From positions 56,268-120,267 of the forward strand of contig NZ_RSEJ01000019.1 in the NCBI RefSeq assembly GCF_009910675.1: a DNA stretch of 64,000 nt. The letters run 5' to 3'. Position 1 is the stretch's first letter, and each line of letters opens with the position of its first letter. Positions 32,972 to 42,385 of the stretch are shown piece by piece. The notes below the pieces were generated by a model. The model did no database searches, had not been told where the DNA came from, and saw only the letters and a program-made list of their open reading frames with translations. This DNA comes from Photobacterium alginatilyticum. Its GTDB lineage: Bacteria > Pseudomonadota > Gammaproteobacteria > Enterobacterales > Vibrionaceae. A program made the position numbers and the translations under genes.

Positions 32972-34201
32972 ATGGCTAAAGTTTCACTGGATAAAGAAAA
33001 GATTAAAATTCTCTTGTTAGAAGGTGTTCACCCTTCTTCAATTGAAGTTTTACAGCACGCTGGCTATACCAATATCGAATACCATAAAGGCTCTCTGGCG
33101 GGAGAAGAACTGCTGGAAGCAATCAAAGATGCCCACTTTGTTGGCATTCGCTCCCGTACCCAGCTGACAGAAGACGTTTTTAGTGCTGCAAAGAAACTGA
33201 TTGCCGTGGGTTGTTTCTGTATCGGAACCAACCAGGTTGACCTGAAAGCCGCAACCAAGCGAGGGATCCCAGTTTTCAACGCCCCGTTCTCGAACACCCG
33301 TAGTGTTGCCGAGCTCGTTCTGGGCGAAATCCTGCTGCTTCTTCGTGGAATCCCGGAAAAGAACGCCAAGGCACACCGCGGCGAGTGGCAGAAATCAGCA
33401 GACCATTCCTTCGAGGCCCGCGGCAAGCGCCTGGGTATTATCGGCTATGGTCACATCGGTACCCAGCTGGGTATCCTGGCAGAAAACCTCGGTATGAAAG
33501 TCTATTTCTATGATATCGAGAACAAGCTTTCGCTGGGCAACGCCACTCAGGTTCGCTCAATGACCGAGCTACTGAACAAGTGTGACGTGATCAGCCTGCA
33601 TGTACCGGAAACACCGGAAACCCAGGACATGATGGGGGCCGAAGAATTTGCCCGCATGAAACCCGGCGCTATCTTCATCAATGCTGCCCGTGGTACCGTG
33701 GTTGAAATTGACTCGCTCTGCAGCGCGCTGGAAAGCAAGCACATTGCCGGTGCTGCAATCGATGTGTTCCCGACCGAGCCGAAAACCAATAGCGACCCGT
33801 TTGAGTCACCGTTGGCGAAGTTCGATAATGTACTGCTGACACCGCACATCGGTGGTTCGACCCAGGAAGCCCAGGAAAACATCGGGGTTGAAGTGGCCGG
33901 CAAGCTGGCGAAATATTCTGACAACGGCTCAACTCTATCAGCTGTCGGCTTCCCGGAAGTGTCCCTGCCGGAGCATCGCGACTGTTCCCGCCTGCTGCAC
34001 ATCCACGAAAACCGCCCAGGCATTCTAAATCAAATCACCACGATTTTTGCCTCCGAAGGTATCAATATTGCCGCCCAGTACCTGCAGACAGGTCCTGAAA
34101 TCGGCTACGTGGTTATCGATGTAGAAACAGAGCGTGCCGAAGAAGCACTGACAAAGCTCAAGGTCATCGACGGTACGATCCGCGCACGTCTTCTGCATTA
34201 A
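32972..34201 (+). CDS. serA: D-3-phosphoglycerate dehydrogenase SerA
   Basis: Oxidises 3-phosphoglycerate to 3-phosphohydroxypyruvate, the first step of serine synthesis. The 409 residues match E. coli SerA (410). NAD binding is at GIIGYGHIGTQLGILAEN; catalytic motifs are INAARGTVVEIDSL (Arg), DVFPTEP (Glu) and LLTPHIGGSTQEAQ (His). A C-terminal ACT domain with HENRPGILNQIT binds serine for feedback control. The 262-bp upstream gap should hold its promoter. It ends with its own terminator. Confidence 0.98.
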   Translation: MAKVSLDKEKIKILLLEGVHPSSIEVLQHAGYTNIEYHKGSLAGEELLEAIKDAHFVGIRSRTQLTEDVFSAAKKLIAVGCFCIGTNQVDLKAATKRGIPVFNAPFSNTRSVAELVLGEILLLLRGIPEKNAKAHRGEWQKSADHSFEARGKRLGIIGYGHIGTQLGILAENLGMKVYFYDIENKLSLGNATQVRSMTELLNKCDVISLHVPETPETQDMMGAEEFARMKPGAIFINAARGTVVEIDSLCSALESKHIAGAAIDVFPTEPKTNSDPFESPLAKFDNVLLTPHIGGSTQEAQENIGVEVAGKLAKYSDNGSTLSAVGFPEVSLPEHRDCSRLLHIHENRPGILNQITTIFASEGINIAAQYLQTGPEIGYVVIDVETERAEEALTKLKVIDGTIRARLLH

Positions 34202-34247
34202 TCGTAAAGCGACAGGATCGAGGAACTAGGGCCGAGATTCGATAACG

Positions 34248-34276
34248 AAAAAAGGAGAGCATGTGCTCTCCTTTTT
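34248..34276 (+). terminator. Terminator after serA
   Basis: AAAGGAGAGCA / TGCTCTCCTTTTT hairpin 46 bp after the serA stop. Its stem is nearly identical to the terminator after barA. Convergent with the SIMPL gene and probably shared. Confidence 0.9.
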
Positions 34277-34300
34277 GTTATTCAGAAACAAAGAGAGTGA

Positions 34301-34999
34301 TTATTCCTCCAGCTTAAAGACGACTTCGACTCGGTCTCGGATGGTGATCTGGGCATCCTGATAGGTCGCAGCGGTTTCGGGCGCAGCATCCATCGCCATG
34401 CGCATCATTACCGGCCTTGGGTGGCTGACCTGGTAGGTAATTCGCCACACCCCGTCAATCTTTTCACCAAACCCTTTCGCCAACGATTCCGCCTTCTCCA
34501 TCGCATCTTTTATTGCCGCCTGTCGCGCCTGCTCGACATATTCAGCTTCGTTGCTGACTCTGAGCTGGATATTGTTGATTCGGTTGATACCGTCACCCAG
34601 CGCGTTATCAAGATAGGTATTCAACTGCTCAAGATCACGTACCGTAACGGTAATATGGCGGCTGGCACGATAACCGGTAAGCTCAGGCTTTTTATCTTTC
34701 GGATAGTGATATTGCGGCTGCAAACTGATGTTGGCGCTCTGAATATCGCTTCGCTCGACGCCCTTGGCCTGCAAACGCTCGACAAATGCCGTAACGGCTT
34801 TATCAACAGCTTGCTTGGCTTCTTTGGCCGTGCCACGTACCTCTTCAACCGCAACCGAAAATTCAGCCATATCAGGTTGTGCCGTTACCTCACCACTACC
34901 TATTGTTTCGAGGTGTGGCACGGTTACATTGGCTGCCACCGTACCAGCAAAACCCAATGCACTACATCCTAGTACCACCGCTAATAGTTGCTTTTTCAT
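34301..34999 (-). CDS. SIMPL-domain periplasmic protein (YggE-like)
   Basis: Exported SIMPL/DUF541 protein of 232 residues, related to E. coli YggE, which lowers oxidative stress by an unknown mechanism. A signal peptide is clear (MKKQLLAVVLGCSALGFAG, cleavage after VAA near residue 23). The domain shows ETIGSGEVTAQPDMAEFSV near residue 31 and YRASRHITVTVRDLEQLN in the middle, both typical. It stands alone between serA and argP on the minus strand; E. coli also has yggE beside argP and argO. Confidence 0.92.
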   Translation of the reverse strand: MKKQLLAVVLGCSALGFAGTVAANVTVPHLETIGSGEVTAQPDMAEFSVAVEEVRGTAKEAKQAVDKAVTAFVERLQAKGVERSDIQSANISLQPQYHYPKDKKPELTGYRASRHITVTVRDLEQLNTYLDNALGDGINRINNIQLRVSNEAEYVEQARQAAIKDAMEKAESLAKGFGEKIDGVWRITYQVSHPRPVMMRMAMDAAPETAATYQDAQITIRDRVEVVFKLEE

Positions 35000-35145
35000 A
35001 AGGCTACCCTAGTTAGTTATACCGTCTAATCTGACCGTTGTTCTGTTTCGACAACAAGGTGAGGAAAAATATCCCCAAAGCTCAAAAATTTTGCACGTTG
35101 TTTTATTTTTATATTTATCAGCATCCCTGACCAGTTCCTAACTAG

Positions 35146-36048
35146 CTACTGCGGTAGTACATTACGGGCATACGCAGTTAGCCGCTGCGACAGCTCGGTC
35201 AATACACCGCTTTCCAGAGCCCAATGATGCCAGTACATACGGCGGGTCAGGAAAATCTCCGGCGTCACATTGACCAACAAGCCACTATCCAGCTCTTGTT
35301 GGATCTGGATCCTTGGGATCAGGCAGTAGGCAATTCCTTCCACCGCCATTCTGACAAACGCCTCGGACGATCTCACTGTGTGCGTCATCACGCTGCCAAG
35401 CGGCAAATTAAAATGTTGATGGATAAAGCGTTCATGCATATCATCGTGCTGATCAAAGGCGACTCCCGGCGCGGCCAGCAACCTGTCCCGGGTTACCCCG
35501 CCAGCAAAATATTTATTGGCAAAGTCCGGGCTAGCCACACACAGAAAGTCGACCCGACCGAGGTAATCGGCCATACAGCCCGGCAGCGAACTGGCCTCCA
35601 TACTGATCGCACCGACCACCTCGCCGCTGCGAAGTTTGCCCAAAGTTCTGGCCTCATCCTCTACCAGCAAGTTGAGTGCTATCCGGCGCGATTTCAACAG
35701 CGGACTCAATGCAGGTAACAACCAGGTCGCCAGACTATCAGCATTGGTGGCCAGCGAGACTGACAACGGCTGGCTGCTGTCATCCGGAGTGATCTCCGGC
35801 AACAGCTCCTGTTCCAGCAACCGTACCCGGCGATAAAGGCCGAGCATTTTCTGCCCTGCCGGTGTCGGTCTCGGCGGCTGCTCGCGCACCAACATAGGCT
35901 GGGCCATCAACTTTTCTAACTGCTTGATCCGTTGAGATACCGCCGACTGGGTAATACACAAGTGCTCTGCCGCCCGCTCAAAACCCCGCTGTGAGATCAC
36001 TGCATCCAAGGCTTCGATCCAACGGTAATCCAACCCACGCATTGCCAC
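35146..36048 (-). CDS. argP: LysR-family regulator ArgP (IciA)
   Basis: Transcription activator of argO in response to arginine, shut off by lysine. The 300 residues carry the N-terminal HTH (RGFERAAEHLCITQSAVSQR) following the typical start MAMRGLDYRWIEALDAV, and the effector domain. It is divergent from argO, the exact E. coli arrangement, so the 126-bp gap should contain the ArgP site. Confidence 0.95.
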   Translation of the reverse strand: MAMRGLDYRWIEALDAVISQRGFERAAEHLCITQSAVSQRIKQLEKLMAQPMLVREQPPRPTPAGQKMLGLYRRVRLLEQELLPEITPDDSSQPLSVSLATNADSLATWLLPALSPLLKSRRIALNLLVEDEARTLGKLRSGEVVGAISMEASSLPGCMADYLGRVDFLCVASPDFANKYFAGGVTRDRLLAAPGVAFDQHDDMHERFIHQHFNLPLGSVMTHTVRSSEAFVRMAVEGIAYCLIPRIQIQQELDSGLLVNVTPEIFLTRRMYWHHWALESGVLTELSQRLTAYARNVLPQ

Positions 36049-36174
36049 TCCTCGTCCTTCATTAGAAAGTCTAATAATAGATAAATTTTATTAGTTGTAC
36101 TTAATCCTACTGCCAAGAGTAAGCTTGCGCCATCAGAAACCGCCATTGATTAATCTTTTTAGGAATGAAAACAA

Positions 36175-36807
36175 ATGAGTATGTGGGTGTTATTACAAGG
36201 ATTTGGCTTGGGCGCGAGCATGATCATCCCAATCGGGGCACAAAACGCGTATGTGTTAAACCAAGGCATCAAACGCAACCACCACCTAACAACGGCAACT
36301 GTCTGTAGTATCTGCGATGTCATCTTCATCAGTTTGGGGATCTTTGGCGGTGGAGCTCTTTTATCAAGTAATGAAACCTTGTTACTGTGTGTCACCTTAG
36401 GAGGTATCGCCTTTCTCACGCTGTACGGCACCATGTCACTGAAAAGTGCCCTTGCATCAGCCGATCATCAGGAAAAGCAAGCTGAAGTTATGGCCCGGGG
36501 CCGGCGAGGAGTCATTCTTGGTGCCCTTGCCGTAACGGTACTTAACCCACATTTGTACTTAGATACTGTGGTTATACTGGGGTCTATCGGCGGCCAGTTC
36601 GAGGGGCATGAGCGTATCGCGTTTGCCGCCGGCACTATCATGGCGTCCTTCGTCTGGTTCTACAGCCTATCGATTGGCGCCGCCAAGCTTGGGCCGACAC
36701 TGTCAAAGCCCCGGGTAAAACGGACGATTGACTGTCTGGTTGCCGCTATGATGTTTTTTATTGCAGCCCACCTGGCTCACGGTTTATGGGAGACTTACCT
36801 TGGCTAA
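36175..36807 (+). CDS. argO: Arginine exporter ArgO
   Basis: LysE/ArgO-family inner-membrane exporter of arginine. The 210-residue protein has six hydrophobic segments. The start is MSMWVLLQGFGLGASMIIPI, then the conserved GAQNAYVLNQGIKRNHH, the cytoplasmic loop, and TVLNPHLYLDTVVILGSIG. Regulation by the divergent ArgP is expected from the arrangement. Its last codons overlap the start of the next gene. Confidence 0.95.
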   Translation: MSMWVLLQGFGLGASMIIPIGAQNAYVLNQGIKRNHHLTTATVCSICDVIFISLGIFGGGALLSSNETLLLCVTLGGIAFLTLYGTMSLKSALASADHQEKQAEVMARGRRGVILGALAVTVLNPHLYLDTVVILGSIGGQFEGHERIAFAAGTIMASFVWFYSLSIGAAKLGPTLSKPRVKRTIDCLVAAMMFFIAAHLAHGLWETYLG

Positions 36808-37321
36808 CGCATCCGCCGCTTCCCTGGAAGCAATTTATCAACAAAACTTAACTCTATTCAGCCAAACCGGCGTGGACTATCAGTCATGGCAACATGCCCC
36901 TATTCTCGACTTCGAAACTGACGCCCGTATCGCCGCAGAACTGGGCTGGACTGCGGCACCAACCAAAAGCCTGTTCATGAAAATCAAAGGGGGCGGCTTC
37001 TGCCTGCTGCTGACACATCGTGACAGTCGGCTCGACAGCAAACTGGTCAAGCAGTTACTGGGCAAGCGGGTTTCTGTCTGCAACAATGAAGAAATGATCG
37101 AAGCTATCGGCTGCGAACCCGGTGCGGTATGTCCGTTCGCCCTGCCAGAAGAGGTTAAGATCCTGGTTGATCCGGTTGTATTCAGCTATCCGGAGCTGAT
37201 GTTCACCCCTGGCAAACCAGATTTCACTTTTGCTTTTGATTCCTCATCCCTGATGAGGCTACTGGAAGCTTTGCCAAACACAGTGATCATGCTGTCGGAA
37301 CGAGAAACCGAGCAGGCATAA
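36800..37321 (+). CDS. YbaK/EbsC-family protein, second copy
   Basis: A 173-residue protein with a deacylase-like fold: SLFMKIKGGGFCLLLTHRDS, then KLVKQLLGKRVSVCN and EPGAVCPFALPEEVKILVD, the last resembling the GxVxPxxL loop of ProXp/YbaK proteins. The likely start is a TTG at 36800 that overlaps the argO stop by eight bases, with GGGAG seven bases upstream; the alternative ATG at 36761 lies deep in argO. Co-transcription with argO is likely. Which tRNA, if any, it edits is unknown. Confidence 0.8.
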   Translation: MANASAASLEAIYQQNLTLFSQTGVDYQSWQHAPILDFETDARIAAELGWTAAPTKSLFMKIKGGGFCLLLTHRDSRLDSKLVKQLLGKRVSVCNNEEMIEAIGCEPGAVCPFALPEEVKILVDPVVFSYPELMFTPGKPDFTFAFDSSSLMRLLEALPNTVIMLSERETEQA

Positions 37322-37366
37322 CTAGTCATTTTCCGGATTAAAATGCGAATAAAGACTTGGATAAAG

Positions 37367-37390
37367 AAATGGAGCCTATTGGCTCCATTT
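37367..37390. terminator. Terminator shared by the YbaK-like gene and mscS
   Basis: AAATGGAGCC / GGCTCCATTT stem with a TATT loop between two convergent genes (stops at 37321 and 37415). Confidence 0.8.
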
Positions 37391-37414
37391 CTATTTTTCG
37401 TTTGATTGGTGATG

Positions 37415-38311
37415 TTAGCTTTCCAGCTTATTCAGATGAACATCCATCTGTGGATACGGAATACCGATGTTTTCTTTATCCAGCTCTTCTTTGATTGCTT
37501 GCAGCAAATCAAAATACACTCCCCAGTAATCTTCTGTCTTCACCCAAGGGCGCACAGCAAAGTTTACCGAAGAATCAGCCAACGTCAGTACACCAATTGT
37601 TGGTGCCGGATCTTTCAAAATACGGTCTTCGGCTTCAATCACCCGGGTCAGTACGGCTTTGGTATGTTTCAGATCCGCGTCATAAGACACGCCAATCACA
37701 AAGTCGATACGGCGAGTTGCATGTCGTGAGTAGTTAGTAATGGCACCACCAATGACAGACGAGTTCGGAACAACAACCATCTTGTTGTCCGGTGTATTCA
37801 AAATGGTTGAGAACACCTGAATAGACTCTACCGATCCGGAAACACCGCCAATTTCGACAAAATCACCGGACTTGAACGGACGGAAAGCGACAATCAACAC
37901 GCCGGCAGCAAAGTTTGACAGCGACCCCTGCAGAGCCAGGCCGACAGCAAGACCGGCGGCACCGATCACAGCAACAACAGAAGCAGTCTGCACTCCAATT
38001 CGCCCAAGAGCGGCGATCAACACAATCACAAACAATAGATAACGTACTAACGAGTGCAGAAACTCGACAACCGCTTCATCCATGTCTTTCTTGCGTAGCA
38101 CCTTGGCTACGCCATTGGCAATCCCCTTAGTGATCATGTTACCAATGAACAAAATCAGTAAGGCGGAAAGAATGTTCACCCCATACTGGATCAACAACTC
38201 CTGATTATCGGCCACCCAGGTGCCCGCATTCAAGACGCCGTTGGTTAACTCATTATCCTTAATTGTTTCGACTACGGTATCCGTTACGGTTTCAGCCACA
38301 CTTTCACTCAT
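37415..38311 (-). CDS. mscS: Small-conductance mechanosensitive channel MscS
   Basis: Homoheptameric channel that vents solutes on hypo-osmotic shock. The 298-residue protein has three transmembrane helices (about 28-55, 65-95, 100-130). The TM3 pore helix has the Gly/Ala pattern VVAVIGAAGLAVGLALQGSL, followed by FRPFKSGDFVEIGGVSG of the beta domain and a cytoplasmic alpha/beta C-terminus. It neighbours fbaA, as in E. coli. Confidence 0.96.
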   Translation of the reverse strand: MSESVAETVTDTVVETIKDNELTNGVLNAGTWVADNQELLIQYGVNILSALLILFIGNMITKGIANGVAKVLRKKDMDEAVVEFLHSLVRYLLFVIVLIAALGRIGVQTASVVAVIGAAGLAVGLALQGSLSNFAAGVLIVAFRPFKSGDFVEIGGVSGSVESIQVFSTILNTPDNKMVVVPNSSVIGGAITNYSRHATRRIDFVIGVSYDADLKHTKAVLTRVIEAEDRILKDPAPTIGVLTLADSSVNFAVRPWVKTEDYWGVYFDLLQAIKEELDKENIGIPYPQMDVHLNKLES

Positions 38312-38517
38312 ACTTATCTCTTCCTGCTAATGCTGTTTCTTATTCCACAATGGGTTACGGATACAATATGTACTTAGCGCCCAACACACCCAATCCCTTT
38401 GCAATCACCACTATAACTGCATTTTTTAGTGTGAGGCAATCATCTGCGGGCAGGATAATACTCCTAACGATACCCGGCACCAACAGAAAATAGATCTGAT
38501 AAACAAAGGCCCATAAC

Positions 38518-38545
38518 GAAAAAAGCCCGCTAATGCGGGCTTTTC
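38518..38545 (-). terminator. Terminator after fbaA
   Basis: AAAAGCCCGC / GCGGGCTTTT stem with a four-base loop; on the minus strand it ends TTTTTTCG, 32 bp after the fbaA stop. Confidence 0.9.
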
Positions 38546-38575
38546 AATCATTGTGACTTAACGTCAGACGTTACA

Positions 38576-39652
38576 TTACAGTACGTCGATTGCGTTAAGG
38601 TCAGCGAATGCTTTCTCAAGGCGAGCAACCATAGAAGCCTGACCAGCACGTAGCCATACGCGAGGATCGTAATACTTCTTGTTTGGTGCATCTTCACCAG
38701 TTGGGTTACCGATCTGGCCTTGTAGGTAATCACGGTTTTCAGCTTCGTACGCGCGGATACCATCCCAAGTAGCCCACTGAGTATCAGTATCGATGTTCAT
38801 TTTGATAACACCGTAGCCGATAGACTCTTGGATTTCAGCTTCAGTTGAGCCAGAACCACCGTGGAATACGAAGTTAAGAGCGTTAGGTGCGATACCGAAC
38901 TTCTCTGCACAGTATGCCTGAGAGTCACGTAGGATAGTTGGAGTCAGTACAACGTTACCTGGCTTGTATACACCGTGTACGTTACCGAAAGATGCTGCGA
39001 TAGTGAAACGGTGGCTAACAGCGTTCAGTTTCTCGTATGCGTAAGCAACGTCTTCTGGAGAAGTGTATAGCTCAGATGCGTCCATGTCAGAGTTATCAAC
39101 GCCGTCTTCTTCACCACCAGTACAACCAAGTTCGATCTCGATTGTCATGTTCATCTTAGCCATGCGCTCTAGGTACTTAGCACATGTTTCGATGTTCTCT
39201 TCCAGAGACTCTTCAGAAAGGTCTAGCATGTGAGAAGAGAATAGAGGCTTACCAGTTTGAGCGAAGAACTCTTCACCCGCGTCTAGCAGACCGTCGATCC
39301 ATGGAAGAAGTTTCTTAGCAGCGTGGTCAGTGTGCAGGATAACTGGCACACCGTAAGCTTCAGCTACAGCGTGAACGTATTTAGCACCTGCTACAGCACC
39401 AAGGATTTGAGCACCTTGACCTTCAAGTTTAACGCCTTTACCAGCGAAGAAAGCTGCACCGCCGTTTGAGAACTGAACAACAACCGGAGATTTAACTTTA
39501 GCTGCTGCTTCTAGTACTGCGTTTACAGAGTCAGTACCTACAACGTTTACTGCAGGAAGAGCGAATTTGTTTTCTTTCGCTACTTCAAATACTTTCTGTA
39601 CGTCGTCGCCAGAAATAACACCAGGTTTTACGAAATCGAAGATCTTAGACAT
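38576..39652 (-). CDS. fbaA: Fructose-bisphosphate aldolase, class II
   Basis: Zn-dependent aldolase of glycolysis and gluconeogenesis. The 358-residue product starts MSKIFDFVKPGVISGDD at 39652; the longer frame from 39721 is rejected on family length. Zinc and substrate motifs: VPVILHTDHAAKKLLPWIDG, IEIELGCTGGEEDGVDNS, and NFVFHGGSGSTEAEI. Codon use is strongly restricted, as in a highly expressed gene. It follows pgk after a 140-bp gap that holds its own regulatory sites. Confidence 0.98.
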   Translation of the reverse strand: MSKIFDFVKPGVISGDDVQKVFEVAKENKFALPAVNVVGTDSVNAVLEAAAKVKSPVVVQFSNGGAAFFAGKGVKLEGQGAQILGAVAGAKYVHAVAEAYGVPVILHTDHAAKKLLPWIDGLLDAGEEFFAQTGKPLFSSHMLDLSEESLEENIETCAKYLERMAKMNMTIEIELGCTGGEEDGVDNSDMDASELYTSPEDVAYAYEKLNAVSHRFTIAASFGNVHGVYKPGNVVLTPTILRDSQAYCAEKFGIAPNALNFVFHGGSGSTEAEIQESIGYGVIKMNIDTDTQWATWDGIRAYEAENRDYLQGQIGNPTGEDAPNKKYYDPRVWLRAGQASMVARLEKAFADLNAIDVL

Positions 39653-39697
39653 AACAATAGTCCTATTTACCTTGTTGTCTGTATTAAATATAAATCT

Positions 39698-39713
39698 TTG
39701 CAAACGTTTGCTA
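39698..39713. promoter_or_regulatory. LacI/PurR-type operator upstream of fbaA
   Basis: GCAAACGTTTGC at 39700-39711 is a 12-bp perfect palindrome equal to the PurR core, 48 bp upstream of the fbaA start. A CRP-like half site (minus strand TTGTGAATTAGATCA, about 39739-39753) and a TATAGAAT lie further upstream. Confidence 0.5.
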
Positions 39714-39792
39714 CTGGGCAAGTATTCTATAAAAACTTGATCTAATTCACAATCGTTTATCGGCCGGAAGTCACGCTCCCGGCCTAAATTAA

Positions 39793-40956
39793 TTAAGCTT
39801 TTGCACGCTCTTCTAGCATAGCAACTGCTGGTAGTACTTTACCTTCAACAAACTCAAGGAATGCACCGCCACCTGTAGAGATGTAAGAAACGTCAGCCTT
39901 GATACCGAACTTGTCGATTGCGGCTAGCGTGTCACCACCACCAGCTACAGAGAAGCCTTCAGATTCTGCGATTGCTTTAGAAATACCCGCTGTACCTGCT
40001 TCGAAGTTCTTGAACTCGAATACGCCAACTGGGCCGTTCCAAAGAATAGTCTTCGCGTTACCGATAATTTCAGCAAGCGCTGCAGTTGAATCTGGACCTA
40101 GGTCGAAGATCATGTCGTCGTCAGCAACTTCAGAAACGTGCTTGATTTCAGCTTCTGCGTTTTCGTCAAATGCTTTCGCACATGCAACGTCAGTTGCAAC
40201 TGGGATAGAACACTCTTTCATTAGTTTTTGAGCAGTTTCAACTAGGTCTGCTTCGTACAGTGACTTACCAACGTTGTGGCCGTCAGCTGCAATGAAAGTG
40301 TTCGCGATGCCGCCACCAACAACCAGTTGGTCAGCAACTTTAGATAGAGACTCTAGAACAGTCAGTTTAGTTGATACTTTAGAACCACCAACGATAGCAA
40401 CTAGCGGACGCTCTGGGTTGTCCATTGCTTTACCTAGTGCTTCAAGTTCAGCAGCAAGTAGAGGACCTGCACATGCTACAGGAGCGTAAGTACCTACACC
40501 GTGAGTAGATGCCTGAGCACGGTGAGCAGTACCGAATGCATCCATTACAAAGATGTCACAAAGTGCAGCGTACTTCTTAGATAGCTCTTCTTCGTTCTTC
40601 TTCTCGCCTTTGTTGAAGCGAACGTTTTCAAGAACAACCAGCTCACCAGCGTTTAGTTCAAGGCCTTCCAGGTAGTCTTTCGCTAGTTTTACGTCACAGT
40701 CCAGTGCGTCGTTTAGGTAGTTAACTACAGGAGCTAGAGAGAACTCTTCTGCATATTCGCCTTCAGTCGGACGACCCAGGTGAGAAGTAACCATTACTTT
40801 AGCGCCAGCTTCCAGGCAACGCTTGATAGTTGGCAGAGATGCAAGAATACGTGCATCAGAAGTTACTTTACCGTCTTTTACTGGTACGTTCAGGTCAGCA
40901 CGGATAAATACGCGTTTACCTGCTAGTTCCAGGTCAGTCATCTTGATTACAGACAT
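39793..40956 (-). CDS. pgk: Phosphoglycerate kinase
   Basis: Transfers phosphate between 1,3-bisphosphoglycerate and ADP. The 387 residues match E. coli Pgk. The start MSVIKMTDLELAGKRV at 40956 has AGAGGA upstream. Motifs: the Pgk signature RVFIRADLNVPVKDGKV, VTSHLGRPTEGE, AIVGGSKVSTKLTVLESL, and the nucleotide-binding GGGDTLAAIDKFG near the C-terminus. It lies between epd and fbaA in the standard gammaproteobacterial glycolytic cluster. Codon use suggests high expression. Confidence 0.98.
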   Translation of the reverse strand: MSVIKMTDLELAGKRVFIRADLNVPVKDGKVTSDARILASLPTIKRCLEAGAKVMVTSHLGRPTEGEYAEEFSLAPVVNYLNDALDCDVKLAKDYLEGLELNAGELVVLENVRFNKGEKKNEEELSKKYAALCDIFVMDAFGTAHRAQASTHGVGTYAPVACAGPLLAAELEALGKAMDNPERPLVAIVGGSKVSTKLTVLESLSKVADQLVVGGGIANTFIAADGHNVGKSLYEADLVETAQKLMKECSIPVATDVACAKAFDENAEAEIKHVSEVADDDMIFDLGPDSTAALAEIIGNAKTILWNGPVGVFEFKNFEAGTAGISKAIAESEGFSVAGGGDTLAAIDKFGIKADVSYISTGGGAFLEFVEGKVLPAVAMLEERAKA

Positions 40957-41032
40957 GGTTTGTCCTCTCAACATTGATTAATTTAAAGTCAAAGCTCTGT
41001 CGGCCCGGCGTCACTGCCAAGCCCAATAATTT

Positions 41033-42088
41033 CTACAGCTGTTCTGCTGTTGCAACGCGATGTTCGGTTGCGTACATGGCCAACGCGGTATCTAGCATCC
41101 GGTTGGCAAATCCCCATTCGTTATCACACCATACCAGCAACTTGAGTAAATGCTGGTTACTGACACGGGTCTGGGTGCCATCAACAATCGCGCTATGGGG
41201 ATCGTGATTGAAGTCTATTGAGACAAGTGGTGCTTCGGTGTAATCCACAATATTAGCTAATGTACAACGAGATGCCTCTGCCAGTGATTGATTTACGTCA
41301 TTAACTTTCACATTTGTTTTAACTGTGACACTTAAATCCATCGCCGTGACGTTAATTGTCGGTACGCGCACAGAGATCGCTTCAAATTTGTCAGAAAATT
41401 TCGGAAAAATACGACCAATTCCAAGATGAAGTTTAGTATCGACTGGAATAATTGACTGACTTGCTGCGCGGGTACGACGTAAATCGGAGTGGTAGGCATC
41501 AATGACCTGCTGGTCATTCATTGCGGAGTGGATGGTAGTAATCGTGCCGGACTCTATGCCGAAAGTTTCATCCAGCACCTTGATTACCGGGACAATACAG
41601 TTGGTGGTACAGGAACCGTTAGAGACAATGCGGTGCTCAGGCTTGAGCGAGTCCTGGTTCACACCATAGATAATAGTATTGTCGATGTCATTATCAGCCG
41701 GATGGGAAAATAACACTTTGCCGGCACCCGCCTTAATATGCGCCTCGCCATCAGCGCGAGAGCCAAAGGTACCGGTACAGTCGAGGACGATATCAACATC
41801 GAGATCCTGCCACGGTAACAGGTGTATCTCGGTCTGGTGCAGAATGCGGATGCTGTCCTGTTCGCCATTTTCATGGGCAATAAACAGGTGCTCCTGGTCA
41901 TGGCTGACAGGCTTTTGAAAGCGTCCATGGCTGGTGTCATATTGTAGCAGATGAGCCATTGCTTCTGGCTCAGCCAACTCATTGACTGCCACGACTTTAA
42001 TTTGATGATGTTTGCCGCTCTCGTACAATGCGCGAAGCACACTGCGCCCGATACGGCCAAATCCATTAATTGCGACTTTAAGTGTCAT
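41033..42088 (-). CDS. epd: D-erythrose-4-phosphate dehydrogenase Epd
   Basis: GAPDH-family enzyme that oxidises erythrose 4-phosphate to 4-phosphoerythronate for pyridoxal phosphate synthesis. The 351 residues have the NAD motif VAINGFGRIGRSVLRALY, the catalytic cysteine in SNGSCTTNCIVPVIKV, and TIHSAMNDQQVIDAYH, which separates Epd from GapA. The pgk start is 76 bp downstream. It shares the window with pdxJ, another step of the same B6 pathway. Confidence 0.95.
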   Translation of the reverse strand: MTLKVAINGFGRIGRSVLRALYESGKHHQIKVVAVNELAEPEAMAHLLQYDTSHGRFQKPVSHDQEHLFIAHENGEQDSIRILHQTEIHLLPWQDLDVDIVLDCTGTFGSRADGEAHIKAGAGKVLFSHPADNDIDNTIIYGVNQDSLKPEHRIVSNGSCTTNCIVPVIKVLDETFGIESGTITTIHSAMNDQQVIDAYHSDLRRTRAASQSIIPVDTKLHLGIGRIFPKFSDKFEAISVRVPTINVTAMDLSVTVKTNVKVNDVNQSLAEASRCTLANIVDYTEAPLVSIDFNHDPHSAIVDGTQTRVSNQHLLKLLVWCDNEWGFANRMLDTALAMYATEHRVATAEQL

Positions 42089-42274
42089 ATCCGTGCTACA
42101 TAATTACTAAGCCGCGTTAGTGTATACCAAGCTTCGCTCAGAATCACCCTAATTGTGACAGCTATCACCACACAGGCAAAAAGCAGATTAAGATCATATA
42201 GATAATTAAAAAGCACAGCCCCAAAAAGTACTGCTTTCTGCCATAAAATAGCATTTCTTACCTGTTTTAAACAC

Positions 42275-42304
42275 AAAAAAGGCCTCCAGAGGAGGCCTTT
42301 TTTT
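42275..42304 (-). terminator. Terminator after tkt
   Basis: AAAAAAGGCCTCC / GGAGGCCTTTTTTT hairpin with an AGA loop, 82 bp past the tkt stop on the minus strand and before epd. Confidence 0.9.
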
Positions 42305-42385
42305 CATTCTTCGAAATTAATCACTATGTGGTGTGATTCTTGTGCGTAAAACCACAGCTCGAAAAATAGTGCTCGTCGCTCTTGG

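Noticed and set aside
38576..40956. Horizontal transfer of fbaA and pgk, suggested by different codon use
   Set aside because: The bias is that of highly expressed native genes, and gene order is conserved.
42105..42140. TATACCAAGCTTCGCTCAG as a third structured element
   Set aside because: It resembles only the terminal few bases of the repeat; no inner blocks or partner arm are present.
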